64,000 bases of DNA from Trinickia dabaoshanensis (GTDB lineage: Bacteria; Pseudomonadota; Gammaproteobacteria; Burkholderiales; Burkholderiaceae). Where the stretch lies: positions 62,001 to 126,000 of the forward strand of contig NZ_PNYA01000012.1 in assembly GCF_002879885.1 (NCBI RefSeq), read 5' to 3'. The notes beneath the pieces are model-generated. The model worked only from the letters and a program-made list of their open reading frames with translations. It had not been told where the DNA came from and ran no database searches. The stretch's first letter is position 1. Each line of letters starts with the position of its first letter. Positions 25,537 to 34,608 of this stretch are shown piece after piece. The position numbers were made by a program, and so were the translations under genes.

Positions 25537-25550
25537 TTGATAAAGATCAA
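25537..25550 (-). promoter_or_regulatory. Perfect FNR/Anr-type box
   Basis: TTGAT-AAAG-ATCAA matches the FNR consensus TTGAT-N4-ATCAA in all ten fixed positions. It lies 130 bp upstream of the 49-aa gene and chorismate mutase, and downstream of the metR stop, so the minus-strand small operon is the only obvious target. The surrounding 25408-25681 stretch is AT-richer and has no other gene. Confidence 0.55.
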
Positions 25551-25681
25551 TCGGCGCGGCCATACCGTATCAACTCGCGTCTCGTGAAAGCTTGTGGCGC
25601 TTTTCGCCGAGCGTCCGTGTTCAGGCGCACGAGATTCACGGTGTTTATTGCATCGCGCGCCGCGGGTTTCCCCGCAATCGT

Positions 25682-26605
25682 TCAATCGGAATCGGACAGC
25701 AACTCAATACCGTCGAGTCGAGCCGCGCACGTATCGCGCACGATCGAGACGAAGTCGTCGAAATACGGCCGGGTCGCGAACGCTTGCGTCGCGAGCGCAT
25801 AGAGCTCGCTCCATAAGCCCTGCGCGCCGACTCGCTTGCCCAACACGTAATCGTGCTCGATATAGCTTTTCACGCCCCAGTTCGGCAGCGCGGCGACTCC
25901 GCGCCGGCTCGCTACGAGCTGCATGATGGCGATGGTCAGTTCCGCCGTGCGGCGTTCGAGCTTGACGCCGGCGGGCTCCAGCACCTCGCGGATCAGATCG
26001 ATGCGGGCCTCCGGAACCGGATAGGTGATCAGGGTTTCTCCTGCAAGATCCTCCGCACCGACGCGGCGTTTGTTGCGCAGCCGGTGCTCGTTGGCCATCA
26101 CGATGAGGATCTCGAAGCGAAAGAGCGGAGCGATCCGCAGCGCGCGCCTAGCCGCCGGCTTGGACCCGATCACGATATCGGCCTTGCCGTCGTCGAGCAG
26201 GCGGAGTGGGTCCGCATGGAAGCCGGCGACGAGATCGACTTCGACTTCGGGCCACCGGCGACGGAATTCGTCCATCACCGGCATGAGCCAATCGAAGCAT
26301 GTATGACATTCGAGCACGATTCGAAGCTCGCCCGTCATATCGCCCTTCAGACGAAGTAAATCGCGCTCGGCCGCCGCGAGCGCCGACAGCGTTTCGCGAG
26401 CGAGCGTGAGCAGACGCTCGCCCGCCGACGTAAAGCGCAGCCCCTGTTTCGTGCGTTCGAACAAGGAAAGGTCGTAGTGCGCCTCGATATCGCGAATCTG
26501 ATGGGAGAGCGCCGATTGGCTCAAATGCACGCGCTCGGCGGCGGCCACGAGCTTGCCGGATTCGGCGATGGCGATCAGGGAACGTAAGTGGCGAATCTCA
26601 AGCAT
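25682..26605 (-). CDS. metR: LysR-family regulator MetR
   Basis: 307 aa. N-terminal winged helix-turn-helix (MLEIRHLRSLIAIAESGKLV ... HLSQSALSHQI) and a LysR substrate domain. The text ECHTCFDWLMPVMDEFRRRW and VVAS-like LVASRRGVAALPNWGVKSYI match MetR, which senses homocysteine and activates metE. It is divergent from metE with a MetR-type site in between, which supports the name. Confidence 0.93.
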   Translation of the reverse strand: MLEIRHLRSLIAIAESGKLVAAAERVHLSQSALSHQIRDIEAHYDLSLFERTKQGLRFTSAGERLLTLARETLSALAAAERDLLRLKGDMTGELRIVLECHTCFDWLMPVMDEFRRRWPEVEVDLVAGFHADPLRLLDDGKADIVIGSKPAARRALRIAPLFRFEILIVMANEHRLRNKRRVGAEDLAGETLITYPVPEARIDLIREVLEPAGVKLERRTAELTIAIMQLVASRRGVAALPNWGVKSYIEHDYVLGKRVGAQGLWSELYALATQAFATRPYFDDFVSIVRDTCAARLDGIELLSDSD

Positions 26606-26631
26606 GGAAGCCGGCGCGCGGTGAGGAGGTA

Positions 26632-26644
26632 TGAATGAAATTCA
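26632..26644. promoter_or_regulatory. MetR binding site between metR and metE
   Basis: TGAATGAAATTCA fits the MetR consensus TGAA-N5-TTCA exactly. It lies 27 bp from the metR start and about 80 bp from metE, where it could serve autoregulation and activation. A second, imperfect half-site (TGAAAACTTG) is at 26653-26662. Confidence 0.7.
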
Positions 26645-26722
26645 TGTGTTGATGAAAACTTGTCGCTTGATGAATGATAGCGCGTCTCCGAGACTGGCAG
26701 CCATTCGAACCAGGAGATGGCT

Positions 26723-28999
26723 ATGACGTCCACACATATCCTCGGCTTTCCGCGCATCGGCGCGCAGCGCGAGTTGAAGTTCGCCCAGGAAGCGTTCTGG
26801 CGCGGCGAAGCCGACGAAGCGTACCTGCGCGGTGTCGCGGCGACGCTGCGCGCGTGCCACTGGCAACTGCAGCGACAGGCGGGGGTGGCGTTCGTCGCGG
26901 TCGGCGATTTCGCCTATTACGATCAGATGCTCGGCATGAGCGCATTGCTGGGCGCGTTGCCGCGGCGTTTCGGCTTCGATCCGTCGAAGCTCGCGCTAGG
27001 CGAGTACTACGAGCTTGCCCGCGGCAACGCCGCCCAGCCGGCCATGGAAATGACGAAGTGGTTCGATACGAACTACCACTACCTGGTGCCGGAACTGGCG
27101 CCCGACACGACCTTCGACGGCGGGGTCGATTGGTTCTTCGACGAGGTGGACGAGGCGCTCGCGCTCGGCTTGAACGTCAAACCCGTGCTAATCGGCCCGG
27201 TCACCTATTTGCGGTTGGCCAAATCATATGCCGCGGGTTTTGATCGCCTGGCGTTGCTCCCCAAGCTCGTGGAGCGGTATGCGCGCATTCTCGATGCGTT
27301 GAAGGCGCGCGGCGTTCAATGGGTTCAGTTGGACGAACCCGTGCTGTGTCTAGAGCTGGAGCGGGAATGGCTCGATGCTTTGACCGCCGCGTACGAAGCG
27401 CTCGGCGCATGCGGCGTGAACGTGCTGCTCGCCACCTACTTCGAGACCTCTGCCGAGCATGCGGCCCGTGTGGCGGCGTTGCCGATTCGGGGCGTCCATA
27501 TCGATCTCGCTCGGGCGCCGGCGCAACTCGCCGCATGGTGCGAGGCTCTGCCCGAAACGATGGTCCTCTCGGCGGGCGTCGTCGATGGCCGTAACGTGTG
27601 GCGTGCCGATCTGCGCGCGATCGTGCGGTCGTTGCAGCCGGTGAGCGCCGCCCTGGGCGAGCGGCTATGGATCGCGCCGTCGTGCTCGCTGCAACATGTG
27701 CCGGTGTCGCTCTCGGGCGAGCGCAAGCTCGACGGGGAGTTGAAGTCGTGGCTCGCCTTCGCCACGGAAAAACTCGAAGAGATCGGGACGATCGCATTGG
27801 CGCTCGACGATCCGCGAGCGGCGGAGCCCGCGTTGGCCGAAGCCGATGCCGCGCTTGCGTCGCGCCGCACTTCGGGCGCCGTCGTCAATGCGCTCGTGCA
27901 AAAGCGCGTAGCGGCGGTGACCGACGCGATGGCCAGTCGCAAGCGGCCCTTCGAGCAGCGTAGCCGCTTGCAGCGCGAAGCGTTGAAGTTGCCGGTGTTG
28001 CCGACCACGACGATCGGTTCATTCCCCCAAACCCCGGCCATCCGGCATGCGCGCGCCGCCTATAAACGGGGCGAACTGAAAGCGCTCGATTATCTCGAAC
28101 GGATGCGCGCGGAGATCGAATTGGCGATACGCCGGCAGGAGGCGCTCGACCTCGACGTGCTCGTGCATGGAGAAGCGGAGCGCAACGATATGGTCGAGTA
28201 CTTCGGCGAACAGCTATGGGGTTACGCATTCACGGAAAACGGTTGGGTGCAAAGCTACGGGTCGCGTTGCGTGAAGCCCCCGATCATTTATGGCGACGTC
28301 TATCGTCCCGAACCGATGACCGTCGAGACCGCCAAGTACGCGCAATCGCTGACGCGGCGCCCCGTCAAAGGCATGTTGACCGGCCCCGTGACGATGCTGC
28401 AGTGGTCGTTCGTGCGCGACGACCAGCCGCGTGCCGCGACGGCGTTGCAGTTGGCGCTCGCGGTCCGCGACGAAGTCGTCGATCTCGAGAAGGCCGGTAT
28501 TCGTATCGTGCAGATCGACGAGCCGGCCTTCCGGGAAGGCCTGCCGCTTCGAGAAAGCGACTGGCCGGCTTACCTTGAATGGGCGGCTCGCGCGTTTCGA
28601 ATCTCGTCGGCCGCGGTGTCCGACGAGACGCAGATCCATACGCATATGTGCTATTCGGAGTTCAACGATATCTTGCCGGCAATCGCCGCGATGGATGCCG
28701 ACGTCATCACCATCGAGACTTCGCGTTCGGCGATGGAGTTGCTCGACGGCTTCGGCGCGTTCGCGTATCCGAACGAGATCGGGCCGGGCGTGTACGACAT
28801 CCATTCGCCGCGCGTGCCGAGCGTGGACGCGATCGAACGGCTCTTGGAGCGTGCTTGCGAGGTGATTCCGCTGGAACGGTTGTGGGTCAACCCCGATTGC
28901 GGGCTGAAGACGCGCGATTGGCCGGAAACCGAGGCCGCGCTGTCGAACATGGTGCGCGCGGCGAAGCGATTGCGCTCGCGCGTGGCCGTGCCTGCTTGA
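26723..28999 (+). CDS. metE: Cobalamin-independent methionine synthase
   Basis: 758 aa. Transfers methyl from methyltetrahydrofolate-glutamate to homocysteine without B12. N-terminal [20 protein letters not shown] and the catalytic C-terminal half with [12 protein letters not shown], the zinc ligands in HTHMCYSEF and NPDCGLKTR, and [20 protein letters not shown] are all intact. The ATG at 26723 is chosen because AGGAG (26712-26716) directly abuts the other in-frame ATG at 26717. Regulated by the divergent metR. No cobalamin riboswitch seen. Confidence 0.97.
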   Translation: MTSTHILGFPRIGAQRELKFAQEAFWRGEADEAYLRGVAATLRACHWQLQRQAGVAFVAVGDFAYYDQMLGMSALLGALPRRFGFDPSKLALGEYYELARGNAAQPAMEMTKWFDTNYHYLVPELAPDTTFDGGVDWFFDEVDEALALGLNVKPVLIGPVTYLRLAKSYAAGFDRLALLPKLVERYARILDALKARGVQWVQLDEPVLCLELEREWLDALTAAYEALGACGVNVLLATYFETSAEHAARVAALPIRGVHIDLARAPAQLAAWCEALPETMVLSAGVVDGRNVWRADLRAIVRSLQPVSAALGERLWIAPSCSLQHVPVSLSGERKLDGELKSWLAFATEKLEEIGTIALALDDPRAAEPALAEADAALASRRTSGAVVNALVQKRVAAVTDAMASRKRPFEQRSRLQREALKLPVLPTTTIGSFPQTPAIRHARAAYKRGELKALDYLERMRAEIELAIRRQEALDLDVLVHGEAERNDMVEYFGEQLWGYAFTENGWVQSYGSRCVKPPIIYGDVYRPEPMTVETAKYAQSLTRRPVKGMLTGPVTMLQWSFVRDDQPRAATALQLALAVRDEVVDLEKAGIRIVQIDEPAFREGLPLRESDWPAYLEWAARAFRISSAAVSDETQIHTHMCYSEFNDILPAIAAMDADVITIETSRSAMELLDGFGAFAYPNEIGPGVYDIHSPRVPSVDAIERLLERACEVIPLERLWVNPDCGLKTRDWPETEAALSNMVRAAKRLRSRVAVPA

Positions 29000-29028
29000 A
29001 GCGGGCACGGCGCACGGTGCACGGCGCG

Positions 29029-30147
29029 TTAGGCCTTGGGGGCGGGGACGTGGACCGGGCGGTCGTATTCGGCGTTCTTGCTGCGAACGTCGACGTGTCC
29101 GTGGATGCGCGCTTGATGGCCGTCTTCGAACATGTAGTATGGGAACGGACGCGCCGGTTCGGAAACGCGATCGAGGCGAGCGGTCAGCGCCGGGTCGAGC
29201 TCGAACGTGAGTGAGGCCAGCGAGTCGCGCAGCTGCTCGGGCTTGGTGGCGCCGACGATGATGCTCGACACGCCCCGCTTGTGATGCAGCCAATTGAGCG
29301 CAACCTGGGCCATCGGCCGGTCCGCCTCGCGCGCGACGGCTTCGAGTTCGGCGACGATCCGGAAATTGCGCTCCGTCAGCTTGTCGAACCCGGGCGGCGG
29401 CTTCGCGCCGGGGTTTTGAGCGAGCACGGTGTCGAGCCGGCCGCCGCCCGCGGAGCCTCCCTGCGAGGGTTTGTATTTGCCCGAAAGCACGCCCATCCCG
29501 AGCGGACTCCAGGGCACCAGCCCCATGCCGAGTTCGGTCGCCAGGTCGGCAAACTCCAGTTCGGCGTTGCGTTCGATCATCGAATATTCGAGCTGCATCG
29601 CGGCGACCGGCTCGAAGCCACGCCACTGCGCCAGCGTCTGCGCACGCGCCGCGAACCAGGCGGGCGTATCGGATAGCCCGACGTAGCGGATCTTGCCGGC
29701 GCGCACGGCGTCGTCCATCGCGCGCATGACCTCGTCCACCGGCGTCATGCGATCCCACGTGTGCAGGTAGTACAGGTCGATATAGTCGGTGTTCAACCGC
29801 TTGAGCGAGCCCTCGAGCGCGCGCAGCAGATTCTTGCGGTGGTTGCCGCCTGCATTCGGGTTGCCGGCTTGAGCGTTGTAGCTGTACTTGGTCGCGATGA
29901 CGAGGCGGTCGCGCAAGCCGCGCGCGGCAACGAACTTACCGACGTAGCGTTCGCTCGTGCCTTCCGTGTAAAGGTCGGCCGTATCGATGAAATTGCCGCC
30001 TTCGTCCACGTACAAATCGAACAAGCGTTGTGCCGTTGCTTCGTCGGCACCCCAGCCCCATTCGTCGCCGAACGTCATCGTACCTAGGGATATCGGCGAA
30101 ACGCGCAATCCCGAACGGCCCAGCAGCGTGTAGCGATTCATCGTCAT
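29029..30147 (-). CDS. Aldo/keto reductase
   Basis: 372-aa NAD(P)H-dependent reductase with a TIM-barrel. The tetrad regions are visible: GNFIDTADLYTEG (Asp, Tyr), VIATKYSY (Lys) and LYYLHTWD (His). It belongs to the branch often annotated as oxidoreductase YghZ/Tas-like; substrate unknown. AAGGAG seven bases before the ATG at 30147 fixes the start. Convergent with metE and divergent from the LysR regulator at 30276, which may control it. Confidence 0.9.
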   Translation of the reverse strand: MTMNRYTLLGRSGLRVSPISLGTMTFGDEWGWGADEATAQRLFDLYVDEGGNFIDTADLYTEGTSERYVGKFVAARGLRDRLVIATKYSYNAQAGNPNAGGNHRKNLLRALEGSLKRLNTDYIDLYYLHTWDRMTPVDEVMRAMDDAVRAGKIRYVGLSDTPAWFAARAQTLAQWRGFEPVAAMQLEYSMIERNAELEFADLATELGMGLVPWSPLGMGVLSGKYKPSQGGSAGGGRLDTVLAQNPGAKPPPGFDKLTERNFRIVAELEAVAREADRPMAQVALNWLHHKRGVSSIIVGATKPEQLRDSLASLTFELDPALTARLDRVSEPARPFPYYMFEDGHQARIHGHVDVRSKNAEYDRPVHVPAPKA

Positions 30148-30275
30148 GTCAGTACTCCTTGCGTCGTGAGAAGTGTCGATGGACGTATCGTGCGCTTATT
30201 TATCTTGTGGAAAAATAGCGGTTCGCTGCATGCATTGTGAAGTGCGGCTAAATAATTTCATGCGGGAGACGGTGT

Positions 30276-31196
30276 ATGGACTCGGCGCAACTTCCGGCGC
30301 TCGTCGCCTTTGCGAACGTCGCTCGCCATGGGAGTTTCTCTCGCGCGGCGGCGGAGGCGGGCGTGTCGGCTTCGGCGTTGTCGCAATCGATTCGCGCGCT
30401 CGAAGCGCAATTGAATGTGCGCCTTTTCAATCGCACGACACGCCGCGTTGCGTTGACCGAGGCGGGCGCGCAGTTTCTCGAGCGCGTTCGGCCCGCGCTC
30501 TCGATGCTCGAGGCAGCGTACGAGGCGCTCGACGAAACGCGCGGCGAGCCGACGGGCATGTTGCGCATCAACCTTCCTCGTGTCGCGAGCGACTTGCTCG
30601 TGATGCCGCATCTCGCGGAATTCGCTCGGCGCTTTCCGCGCGTGGCGGTGGAATTGGCTTTGGACGAAGGGCTGACCGATCTGGTGGGCGAGGGCTTCGA
30701 CGCCGGCATTCGGCTGGGCGAGCGGCTCGCGCGCGATATGGTGGCCGTGCCGCTATCGGGACCGTTGCGTATCGCCGTGGCGGGCTCGCCCGCGTACTTC
30801 GAGCGCTATCCGAAGCCTGTGACGCCCGACGATCTCAACAAGCACGATTGTCTGCGCTATCGTTTTTCGACGAGTCGCGGAATTTATCGTTGGGAATTCG
30901 CCGAGCCCGGCACCGGGCGGTCGCGGCGTACGTTCGACGTGCAAACGAGCGGGTCTTTCGTGACGAACGATTTGCGCACGATGGTTCATGCGGCGGAGCA
31001 GGGCGTTGGGCTGCTGCACGTCATCGAGGATTTCGTTCGTCCGCAATTGGCCGATGGGCGGCTCGTGCGTGTGCTCGACGATTGGGCGCTGACGTTCGAT
31101 GGGTTCTCGCTCTATATGCCGAGCCGTACGCAGATGCCTTTGAAGTTGCGCGTGTTCGTCGATTTTCTGAAGGAGAAGTGTGGAGCGGGGCGGTGA
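30276..31196 (+). CDS. LysR-family transcriptional regulator
   Basis: 306 aa with N-terminal helix-turn-helix (ALVAFANVARHGSFSRAAAE, VSASALSQSIRALEAQLNVR, LFNRTTRRVALTEAG) and a CrgA-like effector domain (GFDAGIRLGERLARDMVAVP). GGGAG precedes the ATG. The 128-bp divergent spacer with the aldo/keto reductase is AT-rich, as expected for LysR-controlled pairs. Effector not predictable. Confidence 0.92.
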   Translation: MDSAQLPALVAFANVARHGSFSRAAAEAGVSASALSQSIRALEAQLNVRLFNRTTRRVALTEAGAQFLERVRPALSMLEAAYEALDETRGEPTGMLRINLPRVASDLLVMPHLAEFARRFPRVAVELALDEGLTDLVGEGFDAGIRLGERLARDMVAVPLSGPLRIAVAGSPAYFERYPKPVTPDDLNKHDCLRYRFSTSRGIYRWEFAEPGTGRSRRTFDVQTSGSFVTNDLRTMVHAAEQGVGLLHVIEDFVRPQLADGRLVRVLDDWALTFDGFSLYMPSRTQMPLKLRVFVDFLKEKCGAGR

Positions 31197-31423
31197 AGTG
31201 GTCGGCGGCGGACGGTCGGCCGATGGCTTGTCTCAATATGGCGGTGCAGAGCAGGCCCCCTCGGCCCCAAGCTCCACGGGCTCCGCACGCCACGTGTTCG
31301 TCGATTTGTCGTATGGGTTACCGTGGCGCCGTATGTTGGCGCGATGACGGCGAATGGCCAATAGCGCTATTGCGCGCTTTATCTCAAATTCCACTGTGCC
31401 GACCTTCGAGATAGGCGAATAAA

Positions 31424-31447
31424 AAAGCCCCACCGTGGTGGGGCTTT
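31424..31447. terminator. Strong bidirectional hairpin terminator
   Basis: Eleven-base perfect stem (31424-31434 with 31437-31447) and a two-base loop, with six A residues (31421-31426) on the left. It would stop the LysR transcript and, on the minus strand, gives a clean T-run. The remaining 31197-31568 sequence contains no recognisable gene. Confidence 0.8.
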
Positions 31448-31568
31448 CAACAACTGGGGGCTTGAGCCGTTTGGAATAAACAATCTGCGATTGTCGCCTC
31501 CAGCTGGGTCGCGCCCCACTAGACTGTAGACCAACACTTCTGCTGATCGAACCGGCATCGTAAATCGC

Positions 31569-33134
31569 ATGCTCAATCTTGTCAATTCAACGCAGCAGCT
31601 CTCATTTGCGCGCTTGTACGAGTTCTTCTCGGAGCAAAAACACTGGTACCGGTCGCTTTGGGGGATCGGTACGGTGCTGGCCATGGACGAACTGGTCGAA
31701 GCATGCACGGTCATGAAGCAAGGGCATCTCAGCGAGGGATCTGTCAAACGCATCGCGTCTTCATTGCTTAAACGGGTTGGCTCGCATCCAGCCTTTGCAA
31801 TTGCCGAAAAGCATTTACTCGCGGAGCAGGTGCGGCAGGTTCCACGAGCCGAAGGGGTGGCCCATTTCATTATCCGCGAGCTATGCCAGCGCGTGTCTTC
31901 GGATTACTTGAGCCGGTGGGCGGCCGCCGTCGCGGGCGGAAACTTTCGGCCCGAGCATTTTGCCCGTCACGTCGGCGCTCATTTGTTGGACGCTGGATTC
32001 TCCCCCCAATTCTTGCACGACTGGATCGCGAGTCGACGTGACGCGCCTGAGACGATCACGTTGGCGGAACTCTGTGAAGAACTCCAGGGCGTGGTTCAGT
32101 CGAACCCGCCGCGCCCGTTCGACGTGCTGATCGCTGTCAAAAGCATGCCTCGATTGAACGGCGCTTCCCGCACGCCATGGTTAAAGGCGGCGGCGGTTAC
32201 TGAATGGTTGAGACAGAATCGTTTCGATACTGCTGGTGTCCGCGCGGCGGCGGCGATGATCGTCACTGTCACCGCTAGGGATGATGTCGGCGCGGCAAGC
32301 GCCGCGCGCAACGAGTCCGATCGATATTCGGCCCGAGCGCTTCTTGCCACTGGCAAGCCGCTGGACCTCCTTCCCAGCGTCTGGGTGCGCGGAAGCTCGA
32401 GGGAATTCCCCGCGAAAACCAATTCGCGCGGCGTCGCAGTGAGCGAGCTATTCCGGGGCGATCGTATCTTCGCCAGCGGCGTCAGCCAGAACGTTGATGC
32501 CGCTCTAGAGCTACTGGCGCACCTAGAAGACAGTTCTCCACCTGCGGCGATTGCGGGAGGTTGGGGGGCGATCGAGGGCTTGCTTGCGGATCCTAGCGAC
32601 CGAGCTTCGGCGGCGGATAATTTGGCCACCCTGGTCACTTGCTCGTTCCCGCGCGCCGAACTCACCGCACTGTCTCGGCGTGCGGAGCGCATCTTCCCCT
32701 CGCAGTGCGCAGAACTTCTTGGCGTCGAGACAAACCGCGAACGGTCGCGAGTATTGGCCAGGATGATCCTTGAAAATCGCGTGCCTGCAATGCCCTCCGT
32801 AGCGGATCAAGCAGCTGTGGCGCGGATGAGAAAGTTGCTGCTGAACCCACATCCGGAGTTGCAGACGATCAAAGACCTGGTGGCAGAATCGTTTCACCGT
32901 CTGTACAGGCAGCGCAACCTCATCCTTCATGGCGGTCGGTTGGATAGCGTTGCGTTGCACGCAAGCCTGCGCACGGTAGCCAAGCTCGCTGGAGCAGGTA
33001 TGGACCGGATTACTCACGGCCACTATGAGCAGGGGCTGAGACCGCTGGAACTGGTGGCAAAGGCGAACCTGGCTCTTGCGGTAATTGATAGAGCCTCGCC
33101 CCTTGAGTGCGTCGATTTGCTCGAGGTCGCGTGA
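31569..33134 (+). CDS. Unknown 521-aa protein with C-terminal HEPN-like motif
   Basis: Not recognised as any family. Predicted largely alpha-helical, soluble, no signal peptide or transmembrane segment. An N-terminal helical part (about 1-130, starting LNLVNSTQQLSFARLYEFFS) is followed by a middle region with RIFASGVSQNVDAALELLAH. The C-terminal part has FHRLYRQRNLILHGGRL, giving Arg449-Asn450-x3-His454, the RNxxxH pattern of HEPN ribonuclease domains (Apea-like). Base composition is lower in GC (about 57% in a sampled line against about 63% in the LysR gene upstream). It stands alone between two strong terminators (31424-31447 and 33204-33232) on the 3' side of tRNA-Thr, a setting typical of horizontally acquired single-gene defence or stress cassettes. 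No clear Shine-Dalgarno. Confidence 0.75.
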   Translation: MLNLVNSTQQLSFARLYEFFSEQKHWYRSLWGIGTVLAMDELVEACTVMKQGHLSEGSVKRIASSLLKRVGSHPAFAIAEKHLLAEQVRQVPRAEGVAHFIIRELCQRVSSDYLSRWAAAVAGGNFRPEHFARHVGAHLLDAGFSPQFLHDWIASRRDAPETITLAELCEELQGVVQSNPPRPFDVLIAVKSMPRLNGASRTPWLKAAAVTEWLRQNRFDTAGVRAAAAMIVTVTARDDVGAASAARNESDRYSARALLATGKPLDLLPSVWVRGSSREFPAKTNSRGVAVSELFRGDRIFASGVSQNVDAALELLAHLEDSSPPAAIAGGWGAIEGLLADPSDRASAADNLATLVTCSFPRAELTALSRRAERIFPSQCAELLGVETNRERSRVLARMILENRVPAMPSVADQAAVARMRKLLLNPHPELQTIKDLVAESFHRLYRQRNLILHGGRLDSVALHASLRTVAKLAGAGMDRITHGHYEQGLRPLELVAKANLALAVIDRASPLECVDLLEVA

Positions 33135-33203
33135 GTCTCTTCTTGCGCTCGGGCACTGCGTGACTGCCGCCGTCGCACTGTCGGCCGATTGGGGAGAAAA
33201 ACA

Positions 33204-33232
33204 AAAAGCCCAGTCACGAGGACTGGGCTTTT
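33204..33232. terminator. Bidirectional hairpin terminator
   Basis: Twelve-base perfect stem (33204-33215 with 33221-33232), loop ACGAG. A/T runs are present on both sides, so it can end both the plus-strand unknown gene and the minus-strand tRNA-Thr. Confidence 0.88.
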
Positions 33233-33246
33233 CGCTTGAATCTTTG

Positions 33247-33322
33247 TGGTGCCGGAAAGAGGAATCGAACCCCCGACCTTCGCATTACGAATGCGCTGCT
33301 CTACCGTCTGAGCTATTCCGGC
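33247..33322 (-). tRNA. tRNA-Thr (anticodon CGT)
   Basis: 76 nt; acceptor GCCGGAA / TTCCGGC, discriminator A, encoded CCA, anticodon loop TTCGTAA, T-loop GGTTCGATTCC. No repeat of its 3' end was found at the far side of the 31569 gene. Confidence 0.97.
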
Positions 33323-33382
33323 ATCAACATCAGAGAAACGCGATTATAGCGGCACTTTTTCGAGGTGCGCAAGCCCCTCGAC

Positions 33383-34399
33383 TCATTTTTTTTCTTCGTG
33401 GTGATAGCGCGTCACACGATCGACCTCGTTCTTCGAACCGAGGAACACCGCCACGCGCTCGTGCAAGCTCTTCGGCTGGATATCGAGAATCCGCTCGACA
33501 CCGTTCGTGGCCGCGCCGCCCGCCTGCTCGACGATGAACGCCATAGGGTTCGCTTCGTACATCAGACGCAGCTTGCCCGGCTTGTCGGGCGTGCGCTTGT
33601 CGGCCGGATACATGAAGATGCCGCCACGATTCAAGATGCGATGCACGTCCGCGACCATCGACGCGATCCAGCGCGTGTTGAAGTCGACCCCGCGCTCGCC
33701 TGTCTTCCCCGCGAGCAACTCGCCCACGTAACGCTGCACAGGCTCGTACCAGTGACGCGCGTTCGACCCGTTGATCGCGTATTCGCGCGTGTCCGCGGGA
33801 ATCTGAAGGTTGTTATGCGTGAGCACCCACGAACCGAGTTCGCGATCGAGCGTGAAGCAGTTCACGCCATTACCCGTCGTCAACACGAGCACCGTCTGCG
33901 GACCGTACACGGCATAGCCGGCCGCCACTTGCTGCCGCCCCGGCTGCAGGAACGACTCCTCGGTGGCTTCCTGTCCGTCCGGGCAGCGCAGCACCGAAAA
34001 GATCGTGCCGATCGATACGTTCACGTCGATGTTCGAGGAGCCGTCGAGCGGATCGAACACGAGCAGGTATTCGCCGCGCGGATAGTTCGACGGAATCGGA
34101 AACAGCGTCTCCATTTCCTCCGATGCCATCGCCGCGAGATTGCCGCCCCACTCGTTGGCGTCGAGCAAGATTTCGTTCGAGAGAACGTCGAGCTTCTTTT
34201 GCACTTCGCCCTGGACGTTCTCGGTGCCCGCCGTGCCGAGCGCCTCGCCGAGCGCGCCCTTGCTCACGTGGTAGCTGATGAGCTTGCACGCGCGCGCGAC
34301 GACTTCGATCAGCAGGCGCAAATCGGCCGGCAGATCGTTCGTCTCTCGCTGCTGCTCGATCAAGAATTTGGTCAGGGTAGTGCGACGTTGCAAGGACAT
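33383..34399 (-). CDS. fbp: Fructose-1,6-bisphosphatase class I
   Basis: 338-aa gluconeogenic enzyme hydrolysing fructose-1,6-bisphosphate. Active-site motifs: [32 protein letters not shown] (metal site) and [11 protein letters not shown]. Start at the ATG at 34399 ([19 protein letters not shown]) with CAATG spacing typical of the family; the frame is open farther up but not conserved. It follows pepN on the same strand across a gap with two GC-rich hairpins (34518-34543, 34558-34581). Confidence 0.97.
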   Translation of the reverse strand: MSLQRRTTLTKFLIEQQRETNDLPADLRLLIEVVARACKLISYHVSKGALGEALGTAGTENVQGEVQKKLDVLSNEILLDANEWGGNLAAMASEEMETLFPIPSNYPRGEYLLVFDPLDGSSNIDVNVSIGTIFSVLRCPDGQEATEESFLQPGRQQVAAGYAVYGPQTVLVLTTGNGVNCFTLDRELGSWVLTHNNLQIPADTREYAINGSNARHWYEPVQRYVGELLAGKTGERGVDFNTRWIASMVADVHRILNRGGIFMYPADKRTPDKPGKLRLMYEANPMAFIVEQAGGAATNGVERILDIQPKSLHERVAVFLGSKNEVDRVTRYHHEEKK

Positions 34400-34608
34400 T
34401 GCGGTGCTCCGAAAGCCATGGGAATCCGACGATTTTACCCGCCGGCCGTGGCGAAGCTTCGCGTTTTTGTAAGCGTCCGTACGATCGGGGCCCCTTAGCC
34501 GCCTCCGTGCACAAACGCACAACGGCGCCTGAGCGCCGTTGTGTGGGTTCGCCGCGGCCCCGCGTTCGCTAGAGCGCGGGGCCGTGTGTCGTCGATAGAT
34601 CAGATCGG

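Noticed and set aside
31197..33322. Direct repeat of the tRNA-Thr 3' end as attachment site
   Set aside because: The left spacer (31197-31568) was read for a copy of the tRNA end and none was found; no integrase gene either.
34518..34581. Two GC-rich hairpins between pepN and fbp as a strong terminator
   Set aside because: Stems are perfect but neither is followed by a T-run on the minus strand; role left open.
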